NCBI GenBank assembly: GCA_963707065.1
Contig: CAVPPJ010000044.1
Location: 62,001 to 126,000 of the forward strand
Length of the DNA: 64,000 nucleotides
DNA from: Palsa-506 sp963707065
GTDB lineage: Bacteria > Actinomycetota > Actinomycetes > Streptosporangiales > Streptosporangiaceae
Direction: 5' to 3'
Position 1 is the stretch's first letter; the number at the start of each line of letters is the position of its first letter. Below the pieces are notes generated by a model. It was not told where the DNA came from, ran no database searches, and saw only the letters and a program-made list of their open reading frames with translations. The translations under genes and the position numbers were made by a program. Below, one piece after another: positions 17,794-26,791 of this stretch.

Positions 17794-19126
17794 CCGGGCA
17801 GGCGCCCGGGGCTCCGGTGCTGACCGGACGGCCAGCCGGAACTGCCCGGCTAATGGCCGGCTGGCGGGAGACCAGCCGGCCCGCCGGGCTGAGCGAGCAT
17901 CTGGACCGGTACGGCCCGCTGCCGCTGCGCGGAAGGGGCGGCAGGCAGGCGGCACGCGGGCTCGCCGACGCCGTGGCCGATGCCGGGCTGACCGGGCGGG
18001 GCGGGGCCGGCTTCCCGACCGGGACCAAGATGCACGCCGTCGCCGCGCGTGGCGGCACCGCCGTGGTCGTCGCCAACGGCATGGAGAGCGAGCCCGCCAG
18101 CAGCAAGGATGAGGCGCTGCTCTCGCTCGCACCGCATCTGGCGCTGGACGGCGCCGTGCTCGCGGCGGAGGCCGTCGGGGCGCGGGTGGTGCACCTCTGC
18201 ATGTCGCGGCTCAGGCCTGGGCTGATCGACAGGGTGCTGGCCGCCGTCGCCTGCCGGGAGCAAGCCCGGATGGATCCGGTGCCCATCCAGGTACATGCCC
18301 TGCCGGACCACTACGTCTCCGGTGAGGAATCGGCTCTCATCCGGTGGCTGAACGGCGGTGAGGCCAAGCCGGTGCAGGCTCCCCCGCTGCCCTATGAGCG
18401 GGGCGTCAGGCGGCTGCCGACGCTGGTGGACAACGTGGAGACGCTGGCCCACATCGCGCTGATCGCTCGCTACGGGCCCGCCTGGTTCCGGCAGGCCGGG
18501 CGGCCGGACGCGACAGGCACGATGCTCGTGACGATCTCCGGCGCGGTCGACTATCCCGGCGTGCGGGAGATCGAGCTGGGCACCGGAGTCGGCGAGGTGC
18601 TGGCCCGCAGCGGCGTCGCGCGGTCAGCCGAGGCTGTCCTGGTGGGCGGCTACTTCGGCAGCTGGCACGACGCGCGCGGCATTGCCGCGGCCCCGATGAG
18701 CGGAAAGGAGCTAAGCCGGCTCGGCGCATCACCAGGGGCCGGCGTGCTCGTTGCCCTCCCGGCTGCCGCCTGCGGGCTCACCGAGACGGCCCGTGTACTT
18801 GCCTACCTCGCCGCGCAGAGCGCCCGGCAATGCGGACCGTGCATGTTCGGGCTTGCCTCGATCGCCGGGGACTTCGCCCAGCTCGCGGCAGGCCGGGCCG
18901 GTGACGCGCTGCTCGAGCGGCTGGGACGCAGGCTGGAGATCATCTCCGGACGCGGCGCATGCCGTCACCCGGATGGCGCGATCCGGCTGGCTGCCTCCGC
19001 TCTCTGCACGTTCGCCGCCGACGTCAGCGCGCACGCGCGGCACCAGCCCTGCGCGGCGGCCCGCGGTCATCGCGACACGGCGTGCTGCCGGTCCCCGGCC
19101 CGCGCCCGGAAGAGGGCTGGCGGTGA
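17790..19126 (+). CDS. NuoF-like NADH-dependent flavoprotein (51-kDa subunit family), frameshifted at the C-terminus
   Basis: About 445 residues resembling the complex I 51-kDa subunit. Seen in order: the FMN loop GRGGAGFPTGTK, NGMESEPASSKDEA (cf. EGEPGTxKDR of NuoF), GEESALI and PTLVDNVETL, an SLBB-like segment, then QCGPCMFG and GRGACRHPDG as an Fe-S motif with fewer Cys than NuoF. It should oxidise NAD(P)H and feed the adjacent haem protein or ferredoxin. As read, the frame runs on without stop to 20087. One missing base near 19080 restores an ending PVPGPRPEEGWR with TGA at 19124-19126, overlapping the ferredoxin GTG as GTGA. ATG overlaps the previous stop. Confidence 0.82.
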
Positions 19127-19128
19127 CC

Positions 19129-19332
19129 ATGCGGCTGCGGCTCGACCCGACCGCCTGTGCCGGGCATGGCCTGTGCGCGGGCCTGCTGCCCGAGCTCATC
19201 GAGCTGGACGAATGGGGATACCCGATGCTGCTGGCCGATACCGTGCCGGCCGGCCTGCTCCCGCATGCGCGCCGGGCGCGGGACAGCTGCCCGACGCTGG
19301 CGCTCCGGCTGCTCAAGGTCCCGCGACGATGA
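19129..19332 (+). CDS. Small single-cluster ferredoxin
   Basis: 67-residue ferredoxin of the short actinobacterial type that often serves P450s. The Cys pattern is DPTACAGHGLC near the start and SCPTLAL near the end, with a non-Cys residue (His) in the second position of the cluster motif, which usually means a [3Fe-4S] or altered [4Fe-4S] cluster. Start is ATG 19129 or GTG 19123; the GTG would overlap the restored NuoF-like stop. Its TGA overlaps the next ATG (ATGA). It likely shuttles electrons between the NuoF-like flavoprotein and the membrane haem proteins. Confidence 0.85.
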   Translation: MRLRLDPTACAGHGLCAGLLPELIELDEWGYPMLLADTVPAGLLPHARRARDSCPTLALRLLKVPRR

Positions 19333-20087
19333 GCCAGCAGCAGGCAGCCGGCACCATGACGGCACGGCACCGGCGCCGCCGCGGGGGCACCGGCGACGTG
19401 GCCGGCCGCGCTGGCGGCGCCGAGGGCAACGAGCGGCTGACCGCGATGACGGGAGCCGTGCTGCTGGTGCTGTTCGCCGCGGAGGGCATCACGATCGCGG
19501 CCGTGCACAAGCTGCTGACGCTGCATTTCTTCATCGGCATGCTGTTGGCCGGGCCGGTGCTGCTGAAGATCGGGTCGACCGGCTACCGCTTCGCGCGCTA
19601 CTACACCGGCGCCCCGCCTTACGTGCGGAAGGGACCGCCCGCCCCGCTGCTGCGGCTGCTCGGGCCGGTGGTCGTGCTGACGTCCTGCGGCGTGATCGGC
19701 AGCGGAGTCGCGCTGGCCTTCGCCGGCCCGGGCAACGGCCCGTGGCTGGTCGCGCACAAGGCGCTGTTCGTGCTCTGGTTCGGCGCCATGACGATCCACG
19801 TGCTCGCCTATGCGCCACGGCTGGCCCGGCTGGCCTGGCGCGTCACGGCAGGCGACCGTCAGCGCGGCACCGCAGACGGGCAACGGCATGCCACCGCAGG
19901 CGGCCGCGGGCGCGGCGTTGCGGCCAGGAACGACACCGGCGCCGCGACGGTGGACGGCGCCGCGGCGCGCTGGCTGCTGCTCGCCGCCGCGCTGGCCGCC
20001 GGCCTGATCCTGGCCGCGCTCACCCTCCAGCTGACCGGCCGCTGGCAGGTCAGTGCCGTTGCGGCCGTCGTACTGCCCGTTTCCTGA
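19329..20087 (+). CDS. Cytochrome b-like membrane protein
   Basis: 252-residue membrane protein at the end of the redox operon. After a charged N-terminus there are about four to five helices. Candidate haem ligands are in KLLTLHFFIGMLL, LVAHKALFVLWFGAMTIHVLAYA; the spacing resembles cytochrome b561/DUF4405-type proteins. A basic low-complexity linker (about residues 180-215) precedes a last helix. It would be the second haem protein of the module, possibly delivering electrons outward. The start overlaps the ferredoxin stop. Convergent with the gene ending at 20135. Confidence 0.75.
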   Translation: MSQQQAAGTMTARHRRRRGGTGDVAGRAGGAEGNERLTAMTGAVLLVLFAAEGITIAAVHKLLTLHFFIGMLLAGPVLLKIGSTGYRFARYYTGAPPYVRKGPPAPLLRLLGPVVVLTSCGVIGSGVALAFAGPGNGPWLVAHKALFVLWFGAMTIHVLAYAPRLARLAWRVTAGDRQRGTADGQRHATAGGRGRGVAARNDTGAATVDGAAARWLLLAAALAAGLILAALTLQLTGRWQVSAVAAVVLPVS

Positions 20088-20134
20088 CCGGCCACCGGCC
20101 ATGGCGGCGGCGTCGGCGCCAGGAAGCGCACGGG

Positions 20135-20797
20135 TCAGGAGGCGAGGGCCCGGCAGGCCTGGCTGAAGGCGGCACTCGAGCCGTGGCGCAGGGTCACCGA
20201 GGCGTGCCCGGCATCAGCCGTGGAGGTGGTGTGCCTGATGACGCCGTGCGGGGTGAGGACCTCAGTGAAGCTGTCGCCGGCGCCCGCCACCAGCCGCGGG
20301 CCATGCCAGCTCCCCGCCAGCGAGATCACCCAGCCGTCCGGCAGCGGCCCGGATTTGTCGGTCTGCAGGTCTATAGAGGTCTTAGCGCCGTCGGTGCTCC
20401 ACCAGGTATGCACCGAGCCGGAGAGCCGAAAGGTGTAGGTGCTGCCCCCCTCGGTGCATATCTTCGCGCTGCCCTGCAGCGTGTCGCAGCCGGTGAAACT
20501 GCAGGACGAGCCGAGGCTCGCGCCTTGCAGGTGAGTGAAGAGCACATAGTGGCCCCCGTTGCTGGCCCGGACGGTGCCGTACCCGTCCCACCCGGTCAGC
20601 GGAGTGAACCTGTCGCCGATGTGGAAGGTCCACGGGTTGACGGCGATCTCGATGACGAAGAACGCGATCACCAGCGCCAGCAGGCCTCTCAGCAGCGCCA
20701 GATGCCGGCGCCGCTGAGGATGGCCGCCGACCGGGGCCGGCGCACGGGACCGCCTGCCGCGTCCTGAGCGCCTGCCGGGTCCCGAGATTGCCGCCAC
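20135..20797 (-). CDS. Hypothetical single-span exported protein
   Basis: 220 residues, not recognised. A basic N-terminus is followed by one hydrophobic helix (about residues 36-53, LLRGLLALVIAFFVIEIAV) and an extracytoplasmic domain of about 160 residues, rich in Ser/Thr/Gly with Cys in SSCSFTGCD and KICTEGG and a late Cys, suggesting disulfides. GTG 20797 is chosen because GAAGGAGG lies just upstream. Convergent with the redox operon and downstream of, but 100 bases from, the hydrolase gene on the same strand. Confidence 0.7.
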   Translation of the reverse strand: MAAISGPGRRSGRGRRSRAPAPVGGHPQRRRHLALLRGLLALVIAFFVIEIAVNPWTFHIGDRFTPLTGWDGYGTVRASNGGHYVLFTHLQGASLGSSCSFTGCDTLQGSAKICTEGGSTYTFRLSGSVHTWWSTDGAKTSIDLQTDKSGPLPDGWVISLAGSWHGPRLVAGAGDSFTEVLTPHGVIRHTTSTADAGHASVTLRHGSSAAFSQACRALAS

Positions 20798-20900
20798 CGG
20801 GCACCTCCTTCGGCGCGAGTCAGGCGAATGTAGCCGACTGCGCCCCGGTCCAGCATGAGAAACGACGGGATGCCCGGCGCCCCGGGCGGCGGCCGCAGGG

Positions 20901-21713
20901 CTAGCTGGCCGCCGTGGGGCTGCTCGCCGCCGGGCTGGCCACGGGGCTGGCCACGACGGGGATGACCTCGCGGACCCAGCCGCCGATGCGGTCAAGCAGC
21001 GCGGCGTCGGCCGCGGATTCGGCGTGCCCGAACCCGGGCACGATCCACAGCTCCTTCGGCTCGTTCGCGGCCTCGTACAGCTGCGTCGCGTGCTCAACGG
21101 GAAAGAAGCTGTCCTGGTCGCCGTGCACGATGAGCAGCGGGACCGGCGCGATCTTCGCGGCGGCATCGGCCGGCGGCACCGGCACCGGATCCCACCGGCC
21201 GGAGCTGATCCTGGTGTTCAGCACCCTGCTGGCGTACAGCCTGCCGAGCCTGCGCTCCACCGCCCAGTGCACCTGCCGCATCGCCTTCGTGCCGCGGTAG
21301 TACCACCGGCCGGGACCGCTGATGGCGACCACCGCGTCGACCCCGCCGACCAGGCCCGCGTAGCGCAGCACAATGGACGCTCCCATCGAGAACCCCACGA
21401 TCGCGACCCGCTGGTACCCGAGCTCGCGCGCGTAGCCGACGGCCACGGCGACGTCCTTGATCTCCCTGTCGCCGAGCGTGGACTGCCCGCCGGAGCGGCC
21501 GTGGCCGCGAAAGTCGAAGGTCACTACGCCGCCGGACCTGCTCAGCCGCCGGGCGACCCGCCAGACCGCGGGACGCTGCCAGTTCAGCGTGAACCCGTGG
21601 GCGAGCACGATTGCCAGCCCGGGATCGCCGGGCAGGTGCACCGCGTCAATCGGCACGCCGTCCTCGGTCACCAGGGTACGAGCCTTCAGAACGGGTAGGG
21701 TCATGCCTTCCAT
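20901..21713 (-). CDS. Alpha/beta hydrolase
   Basis: About 270-residue alpha/beta-fold hydrolase. Nucleophile elbow GFSMGAS (G-x-S-x-G), acid in HGDQDSFFP and catalytic His in GFGHAES, with the oxyanion segment LAHGFTLNW and GHGRSGG near the N-terminus, so the full triad is present. Substrate unknown; esterase or acyl-transfer activity is likely. Two ATGs (21713 and 21704) are possible; the first leaves more room for a ribosome site. The last twenty residues are Ala/Ser/Pro low complexity. Divergent from the dehydrogenase at 21843. Confidence 0.87.
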   Translation of the reverse strand: MEGMTLPVLKARTLVTEDGVPIDAVHLPGDPGLAIVLAHGFTLNWQRPAVWRVARRLSRSGGVVTFDFRGHGRSGGQSTLGDREIKDVAVAVGYARELGYQRVAIVGFSMGASIVLRYAGLVGGVDAVVAISGPGRWYYRGTKAMRQVHWAVERRLGRLYASRVLNTRISSGRWDPVPVPPADAAAKIAPVPLLIVHGDQDSFFPVEHATQLYEAANEPKELWIVPGFGHAESAADAALLDRIGGWVREVIPVVASPVASPAASSPTAAS

Positions 21714-21842
21714 TCTGCGGGGAGAGCGGTAGTGCCCCGGTGATCCGGAGCGGCCGGCCCGAGCGGGGCGGCAGCCGGGAGTATCCGCCGGGCGCCACTC
21801 GTTGTCTCCCGTCGCAGGCAGTACAAGAAGGGTGGCAGGCAC

Positions 21843-22782
21843 ATGCACGCGATACGGGTCGACCACTTCGGCGAGCCGGACGTCCTGAAGCTGGTTGAGA
21901 CGCAGCCTCCGCAGATGACTCCCGGCGAGGTGCTGGTCCGGGTCGCCGCCGCGGGCGTCAACCCGGTCGACTGGGCCGTCAGGTCCGGTGCGGCCGGGGA
22001 GAGATTCGGCAGCCCGCCGTACATTCCCGGCTGGGACATCTCCGGCGTGATCGAGGCGGCAGGACCCGGCACGGGGTCCTTCGAGCCCGGTGACCGGGTC
22101 TACGGGATGCCGCGTTTCCCGGCCATGGCCAGCGCCTACGCCGAGCAGGTCACGGCGCCCGCCGCGCACCTCGCGGCCGCTCCCGCGCACATCAGTGACG
22201 CCGACGCCGCCGGGCTGCCGCTGGCCGGGCTGACTGCGCTGCAGGCACTTGACCTGGCCGGCGTGGTGTCCGGCCAGCGGGTCCTGGTGCACGCCGCCGC
22301 GGGCGGGGTGGGCCACCTGGCCGTGCAGCTGGCGAAGGCCCGCGGCGCATACGTGCTCGGCACCGCCCGCGCCGGGAAGCACGAGTTCCTGCGTGACCTG
22401 GGCGTCGATGAGCCGATCGATTACGCCGAGGTGGCCTTCGAGGACGTGGCCAAGGATGTGGACCTGGTCATCGACTCGATCGGCGGGGAGTACGGCGAGC
22501 GCTCGCTGGCCGTGATCCGGCCGGGCGGCATGCTCATCGTGATCCGCGGCGGCGTCAGCGCCGAGCTTGCCGTAGCGGCGGCAGCGGCCGGCGTCCGGGC
22601 GGAGAACCTCTTCGTGCAGCCGGACGGGCCCGGGCTGGCCAGGCTGGCCGAATTCGTCGAAGGCCGGCCAGCTCACCGTCGTGATCGATCAGCTGTTCCC
22701 GCTGGCCCGGGCCGCTGACGCGCACCGCCGGGGGGAGACCGGCCGGGCGCAGGGCAAGATCGTCCTGTCGGTAGCCGGCTAG
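21843..22782 (+). pseudogene. NADP-dependent quinone-oxidoreductase-type dehydrogenase, frameshifted
   Basis: Zinc-free medium-chain dehydrogenase (quinone oxidoreductase/QOR branch): GroES-like N-domain followed by a Rossmann domain with HAAAGGVGHLAVQLAKARGA near residues 155-175, the AxxGxxG NADP motif of this group. An extra G at about 22662 breaks the frame after LAEFVE. Removing it gives AGQLTVVIDQLFPL...GKIVLSVAG with TAG at 22780-22782, the normal family ending. As read the protein stops at 22718. Conservation of the tail favours a sequencing error. It could supply reducing steps for the cyclase/TPP pair downstream, which is only a positional guess. Confidence 0.82.
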
Positions 22783-22922
22783 CGCGCCGCAGGCAAGCCG
22801 GCCGGCCCCGGATCGGGCGCGACGGCGGCCGCCCGGCGGTGGCTGGGCCTTCACAGCCGGGCCCGGCTGAGGCAGTCTGTTGGAGTCCCCGACAAGATCA
22901 AACCCTGCACCCGGAGGCACAC

Positions 22923-23699
22923 ATGCCCGTGCTCGACGCACTCATCGCCGCGATGCGCGACGCCACGGTCGAGGTCATCGACCTCACCGCCCGGCTCGAG
23001 GCCACCACGCCGCTGATCAAGCTGCCGGAGCCGTTCGGAAATACCTCGCCGTTCACCCTGCATGAGATCAGCAGGTATGACGAGCGCGGCCCGGCCTGGT
23101 ACTGGAACGATTTCAGCACCGGCGAGCACTCCGGCACCCATTTCGACGCCCCGGTGCACTGGGTTACCGGGCGGGACGGCGAGGACGTCGCGCAGGTGCC
23201 GGCGGCCAAGCTCATCGCGCCTGCCGCCGTGCTTGACTTCTCCGCCCAGGCGGCCGCCGACCCCGATTTCCTGCTCGAGACCGACCACGTCAGGGAGTGG
23301 GAGCGCGAGCATGGCGCGCTGCCCGCCGGCGGCTGGCTGCTTTACCGCACCGGCTGGGATACCCGGTCACACGACCAGGATCTCTTCCTTAACGCGAACG
23401 AGACCGGTCCGCATACTCCCGGAGTATCGGTGGAATGCGCCCGCTGGCTGGCCGAGGAGTCGCCGCTCATCGGGTTCGGCACCGAAACGGTCGGCACGGA
23501 CGCCGGGACGGCGCACTCGTTCGACCCGCCATTCCCGTGCCACTCCAAGCTGCTCGGCGCGGGCAAGTACGGGCTGACCCAGCTGCAGAACCTCGCCCGG
23601 CTGCCCGCGCACGGCGCGGTGATCATCGCCGGGCCGCTGCCGATCACCGGCGGATCAGGCAGCCCGTGCCGGGTGCTCGCCCTGGTGGAACGTTCCTGA
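22923..23699 (+). CDS. Cyclase-family metal-dependent hydrolase (kynurenine formamidase/isatin hydrolase type)
   Basis: 258-residue member of the cyclase/PF04199 family, Mn- or Zn-dependent amidases that open ring amides or formamides. The metal motif HSGTHFDAPVH is complete (His69, His73, Asp75, His79), with a late H in PPFPCHSKLLG. Known members hydrolyse N-formylkynurenine or isatin. ATG 22923 follows GGAGG at good spacing. Its TGA overlaps the ATG of the following TPP enzyme (TGATG), so the two proteins are made together, suggesting consecutive steps. Confidence 0.87.
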   Translation: MPVLDALIAAMRDATVEVIDLTARLEATTPLIKLPEPFGNTSPFTLHEISRYDERGPAWYWNDFSTGEHSGTHFDAPVHWVTGRDGEDVAQVPAAKLIAPAAVLDFSAQAAADPDFLLETDHVREWEREHGALPAGGWLLYRTGWDTRSHDQDLFLNANETGPHTPGVSVECARWLAEESPLIGFGTETVGTDAGTAHSFDPPFPCHSKLLGAGKYGLTQLQNLARLPAHGAVIIAGPLPITGGSGSPCRVLALVERS

Positions 23700-25378
23700 T
23701 GCTGGTCAGCGAGGCCGTCGGGGCCGCGCTTGCCGAGCTTGGCGTGGACACCGTGTTCGGCGTGGTGGGCAGCGGGAATTTTCATGTCACGAATGCGCTG
23801 GTGGCGCGCGGCGCGCGGTATGTGGCGGCCCGGCATGAGGGCGGCGCCGCCTGCATGGCCGACGGGTGGGCCCGGCAGGCAGGCCGGCCGGGCATCGTCA
23901 CCGTGCATCAGGGTCCCGGGCTGACCAATGCGATCACCGGCATCACCGAGGCAGCGAAGAGCCGCACGCCGATGCTCGTTCTCGCTGCTGATGTCGCGGC
24001 CGCGGCCGTCCACTCGAACTTCCGCATCGACGTCGCGGCGATCGCCACCGCGATCGGCGCGACGCCCGCCCGGCTGCACTCGGCCGGCTTCGCCGTGGAC
24101 GACACCGTTCGCGCCTACCGCACCGCGGTCGCCGAGCGGCGCACCGTGGTGCTGGCGCTGCCGCTCGACATCCAGGCCGGCGAGTGCAAGCCGCCGGCGA
24201 TCGTCCCGGCCGCGGCGCCGAGCCCGGCGGAGCCCGCCGCTGACGCCGTGGCCGCGCTGGCCGACGCACTCGCCCGGGCCCGGCGGCCGGTCTTCGTCGC
24301 CGGGCGCGGCGCCCGGGTGGCCGGCGCCAGGCCCGAGCTTGAGCGGCTGGCCGGCGCCTGCGGCGCGCTGCTGGCGACCTCCGCCGCCGCCAAGGGCCTG
24401 TTCCGCGGCAGCCCCTGGGACCTTGACGTCAGCGGCGGCTTCGCGTCGCCGCTGGCGGCCGAGCTGATCCGCGGCGCGGACCTCGTGGTGGGCTGGGGCT
24501 GCGCGCTGAACATGTGGACGATGCGGCACGGCAACCTGATCAGCCCCGGCACGACCGTCGCCCAGGTCGACGATGACCCCGCCGCGATCGGCGCGCACCG
24601 CCAGGTTGACCTGGGCGTCGTCGGCGACGTCGGCGTCACGGCCCGGCTGGCCGCCGGCGCCCTGGACGGCCAGCGGCCCGCGGCATCCGGCGGCCCGGCC
24701 CGGCCGGCCGGCGACGTCGCCGGCTACCGGTCGGCCGGGCTGCGGGACCGGATCGCCCGCGAGATCCGCTGGCGCGACGTGCCCTACTCCGACGACGGCG
24801 ACGATCACCGGATCGACCCGCGTACCCTGACCATCGCCCTGGACGACATGCTGCCCGCCGAGCGGACCGTCGCGATCGACTCGGGCAACTTCATGGGCTA
24901 CCCGAGCATGTACCTGTCCGTGCCGGACGCTGACGGCTTCTGCTTCACCCAGGCCTACCAGTCGGTAGGACTGGGCCTGGCGTCGGCTATCGGGTCGGCG
25001 ATCGCGCGGCCGGACCGGCTGACCGTCGCCGCGCTCGGCGACGGCGGCGCGCTGATGGGGGTCAGCGAGTTCGAGACGGTGGTCCGGCTCGGCCTGCCGA
25101 TGATCATCCTGGTGTACGACGACGAGGCCTACGGCGCCGAGGTGCATCATTTCGGGCCGGACGGCCACCCGCTGGATACCGTCAGGTTCCCGCCGGCGAA
25201 GATCGCCGAGATCGGGCGCGGTTTCGGCTGCCAGGGAGTCACCGTGCGCAGCCCGGGCGATCTGCAGCCCGTCCAGGACTGGCTGGACGGGCCGCGGGAC
25301 CGGCCGCTGGTGATCGACGCCAAGATCACGTCAGAGCGCGGCTCCTGGTGGCTGGAGGAGGCCTTCCGCGGTCACTGA
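23699..25378 (+). CDS. Thiamine pyrophosphate-dependent enzyme (acetolactate synthase/benzoylformate decarboxylase-like)
   Basis: 559-residue TPP enzyme with the three classical domains: N-terminal PYR domain with the cofactor-activating Glu47 in RHEGGAACMADG, a central domain, and a C-terminal PP domain with GDGG near residue 447 followed by VYDDEAYG at the end of the TPP motif. It lacks recognisable regulatory-subunit contacts and has no ilvN next to it, so it is probably a catabolic 2-oxo acid decarboxylase or lyase, not acetolactate synthase. Translationally coupled to the upstream cyclase-family hydrolase. Convergent with the gene ending at 25433. Confidence 0.87.
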   Translation: MLVSEAVGAALAELGVDTVFGVVGSGNFHVTNALVARGARYVAARHEGGAACMADGWARQAGRPGIVTVHQGPGLTNAITGITEAAKSRTPMLVLAADVAAAAVHSNFRIDVAAIATAIGATPARLHSAGFAVDDTVRAYRTAVAERRTVVLALPLDIQAGECKPPAIVPAAAPSPAEPAADAVAALADALARARRPVFVAGRGARVAGARPELERLAGACGALLATSAAAKGLFRGSPWDLDVSGGFASPLAAELIRGADLVVGWGCALNMWTMRHGNLISPGTTVAQVDDDPAAIGAHRQVDLGVVGDVGVTARLAAGALDGQRPAASGGPARPAGDVAGYRSAGLRDRIAREIRWRDVPYSDDGDDHRIDPRTLTIALDDMLPAERTVAIDSGNFMGYPSMYLSVPDADGFCFTQAYQSVGLGLASAIGSAIARPDRLTVAALGDGGALMGVSEFETVVRLGLPMIILVYDDEAYGAEVHHFGPDGHPLDTVRFPPAKIAEIGRGFGCQGVTVRSPGDLQPVQDWLDGPRDRPLVIDAKITSERGSWWLEEAFRGH

Positions 25379-25432
25379 CCGCGCCTGGCCGGCTGGCCTC
25401 CGGCGCACCGGCCATCCCCAGGTCCCGGTGCC

Positions 25433-26791
25433 TCACCAGGCTGCCGCCAGGATCCCGGCGGATCCGCGCGGCAGCGGGGTGAGATGACCATGGTCGAGCC
25501 TGCCGAATCCCGGGCAGCTGACCAGCGCGTGCTGGCCGGTGGCGTCGGTGCCGAGGATCTGGCAGCTGCCGTCCGCCGTGTTCTGCTGCGCCAGCCCGTG
25601 ATAGGGCACCGTGCGGGCGGCGAAGACGCTGATCACCTTGCCGGTCTGGGTGGACAGCGCGACCAGCCGCACCGTTGCCGTGCCGTTCGTGCCGGTGGCC
25701 GGAACGTTGCGGTAGACGGATGCGATGACCGGGCCGCCGCCGGGGGAAGCGAAGGCGGTCTGGATGAAGCCCAGCCTGCCGCCTCCGGTCGCGAGGACAC
25801 GGGCGGCCAGCAGGTCGCGGCCGGGTGCGGCGGTGTCCAGCACGCGCACCTGGGTCCTGGCGGTGAAGTTGCTGACCGGTCCCCTGATGTGGTCCTGCCA
25901 GAGGAAGCTCAGCTGGCGGGCGCCGGTCCAGGCCGGATCCCACGGCAGCGCGCTGTCGCCCGGCGCGGTCCAGGCCCGGGTACGGCCGCCGCGCAGGGAG
26001 AACACCTCGATCTCCCCACGGGGGTGGAAGCCGTTGGTGGGGACCTGCAAGGCGACGCCGAGCCTGCTGCCGTCCGGCGACAGCGCAATGCCATCGACGG
26101 CGTCCGGTGATCCCGCCGGGGTCAGCCGGACGGGCAGTGGCGTGAGCGTCGCGGAGCGGCCGCCCGCGCCTGCGCGCAGCAGGTACAGGACAGTGGCGAC
26201 CTTGTCATGCGGGAGGAACTTCGATGCGCCGATGACGAACTCGCGATCGTCGCCAGCCGCCGTGATGCTAGGCGCCCCGGACGAGTAGCTACCGGGGATC
26301 GTGACTCGGCTCAGGGGCCGCCCGGTCAGCGAGTCGTGCACCACCGCCGTGGTATGCGGCGGCAGGCCGCTGATCGTGACGTAGAAGCGCGGGATGCCGT
26401 GATCGGCGGCGGACGCCGCGGTGGCGGGCCGTCCGGCGGCCGGCCGGCCAGGCGCCGTGCCGGACGCGACCGCCAGGCCGGCGACGACGGCGATCACCGC
26501 CAGCGCGGCGGCCGCCGGGGCGAGCCGCCGCCGGGCCGGGCGGCTCAGCGCAACGCCGAACCGGCGACGGGCCGTCCGGCCCGTCGCGGCGCGGCCGACG
26601 CCGGGCATGCGGTGTTCCTGCTGGCGGGGCCCGGCAGCCCCGGCCGCATGCAGCGCGACGACGCGCTCCTGCGCCTCCGGCAGGTCGGCGTAGTCGCGGG
26701 CGCCGCCGGGAACCGGGTTACCGGCGGCCATGACCGACCGGACCTGGTCTACGAGGTGCCGCTCGTATCTCGTGCTGCCCTGGTATCTCAT
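25433..26791 (-). CDS. Membrane protein with extracytoplasmic beta-propeller-like domain, partner of ECF sigma factor
   Basis: 452 residues. A cytoplasmic N-terminus of about 85 residues is followed by one helix (about 90-110, LAPAAAALAVIAVVAGLAVA) and a long exported region with TolB/WD-like repeats such as GIALSPDGSRLGVALQ. The start codon overlaps the stop of the ECF sigma gene (ATGA). The arrangement matches an anti-sigma-like partner, although no zinc HxxxCxxC anti-sigma motif is visible in the N-terminus. Members of this layout are common and uncharacterised in actinomycetes. Confidence 0.75.
   Translation of the reverse strand: MRYQGSTRYERHLVDQVRSVMAAGNPVPGGARDYADLPEAQERVVALHAAGAAGPRQQEHRMPGVGRAATGRTARRRFGVALSRPARRRLAPAAAALAVIAVVAGLAVASGTAPGRPAAGRPATAASAADHGIPRFYVTISGLPPHTTAVVHDSLTGRPLSRVTIPGSYSSGAPSITAAGDDREFVIGASKFLPHDKVATVLYLLRAGAGGRSATLTPLPVRLTPAGSPDAVDGIALSPDGSRLGVALQVPTNGFHPRGEIEVFSLRGGRTRAWTAPGDSALPWDPAWTGARQLSFLWQDHIRGPVSNFTARTQVRVLDTAAPGRDLLAARVLATGGGRLGFIQTAFASPGGGPVIASVYRNVPATGTNGTATVRLVALSTQTGKVISVFAARTVPYHGLAQQNTADGSCQILGTDATGQHALVSCPGFGRLDHGHLTPLPRGSAGILAAAW

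Noticed and set aside
16881..20087. A single long open frame of over 1000 codons
   Set aside because: It joins a shadow frame of the haem protein gene, the NuoF-like gene, a shadow of the ferredoxin and the cytochrome gene. One missing base near 19080 explains the lack of a stop; the real genes are separate.
20901..22676. A 591-codon minus-strand frame
   Set aside because: Only the part below 21713 has hydrolase motifs; the rest is antisense to the dehydrogenase gene and reads as low-complexity shadow.
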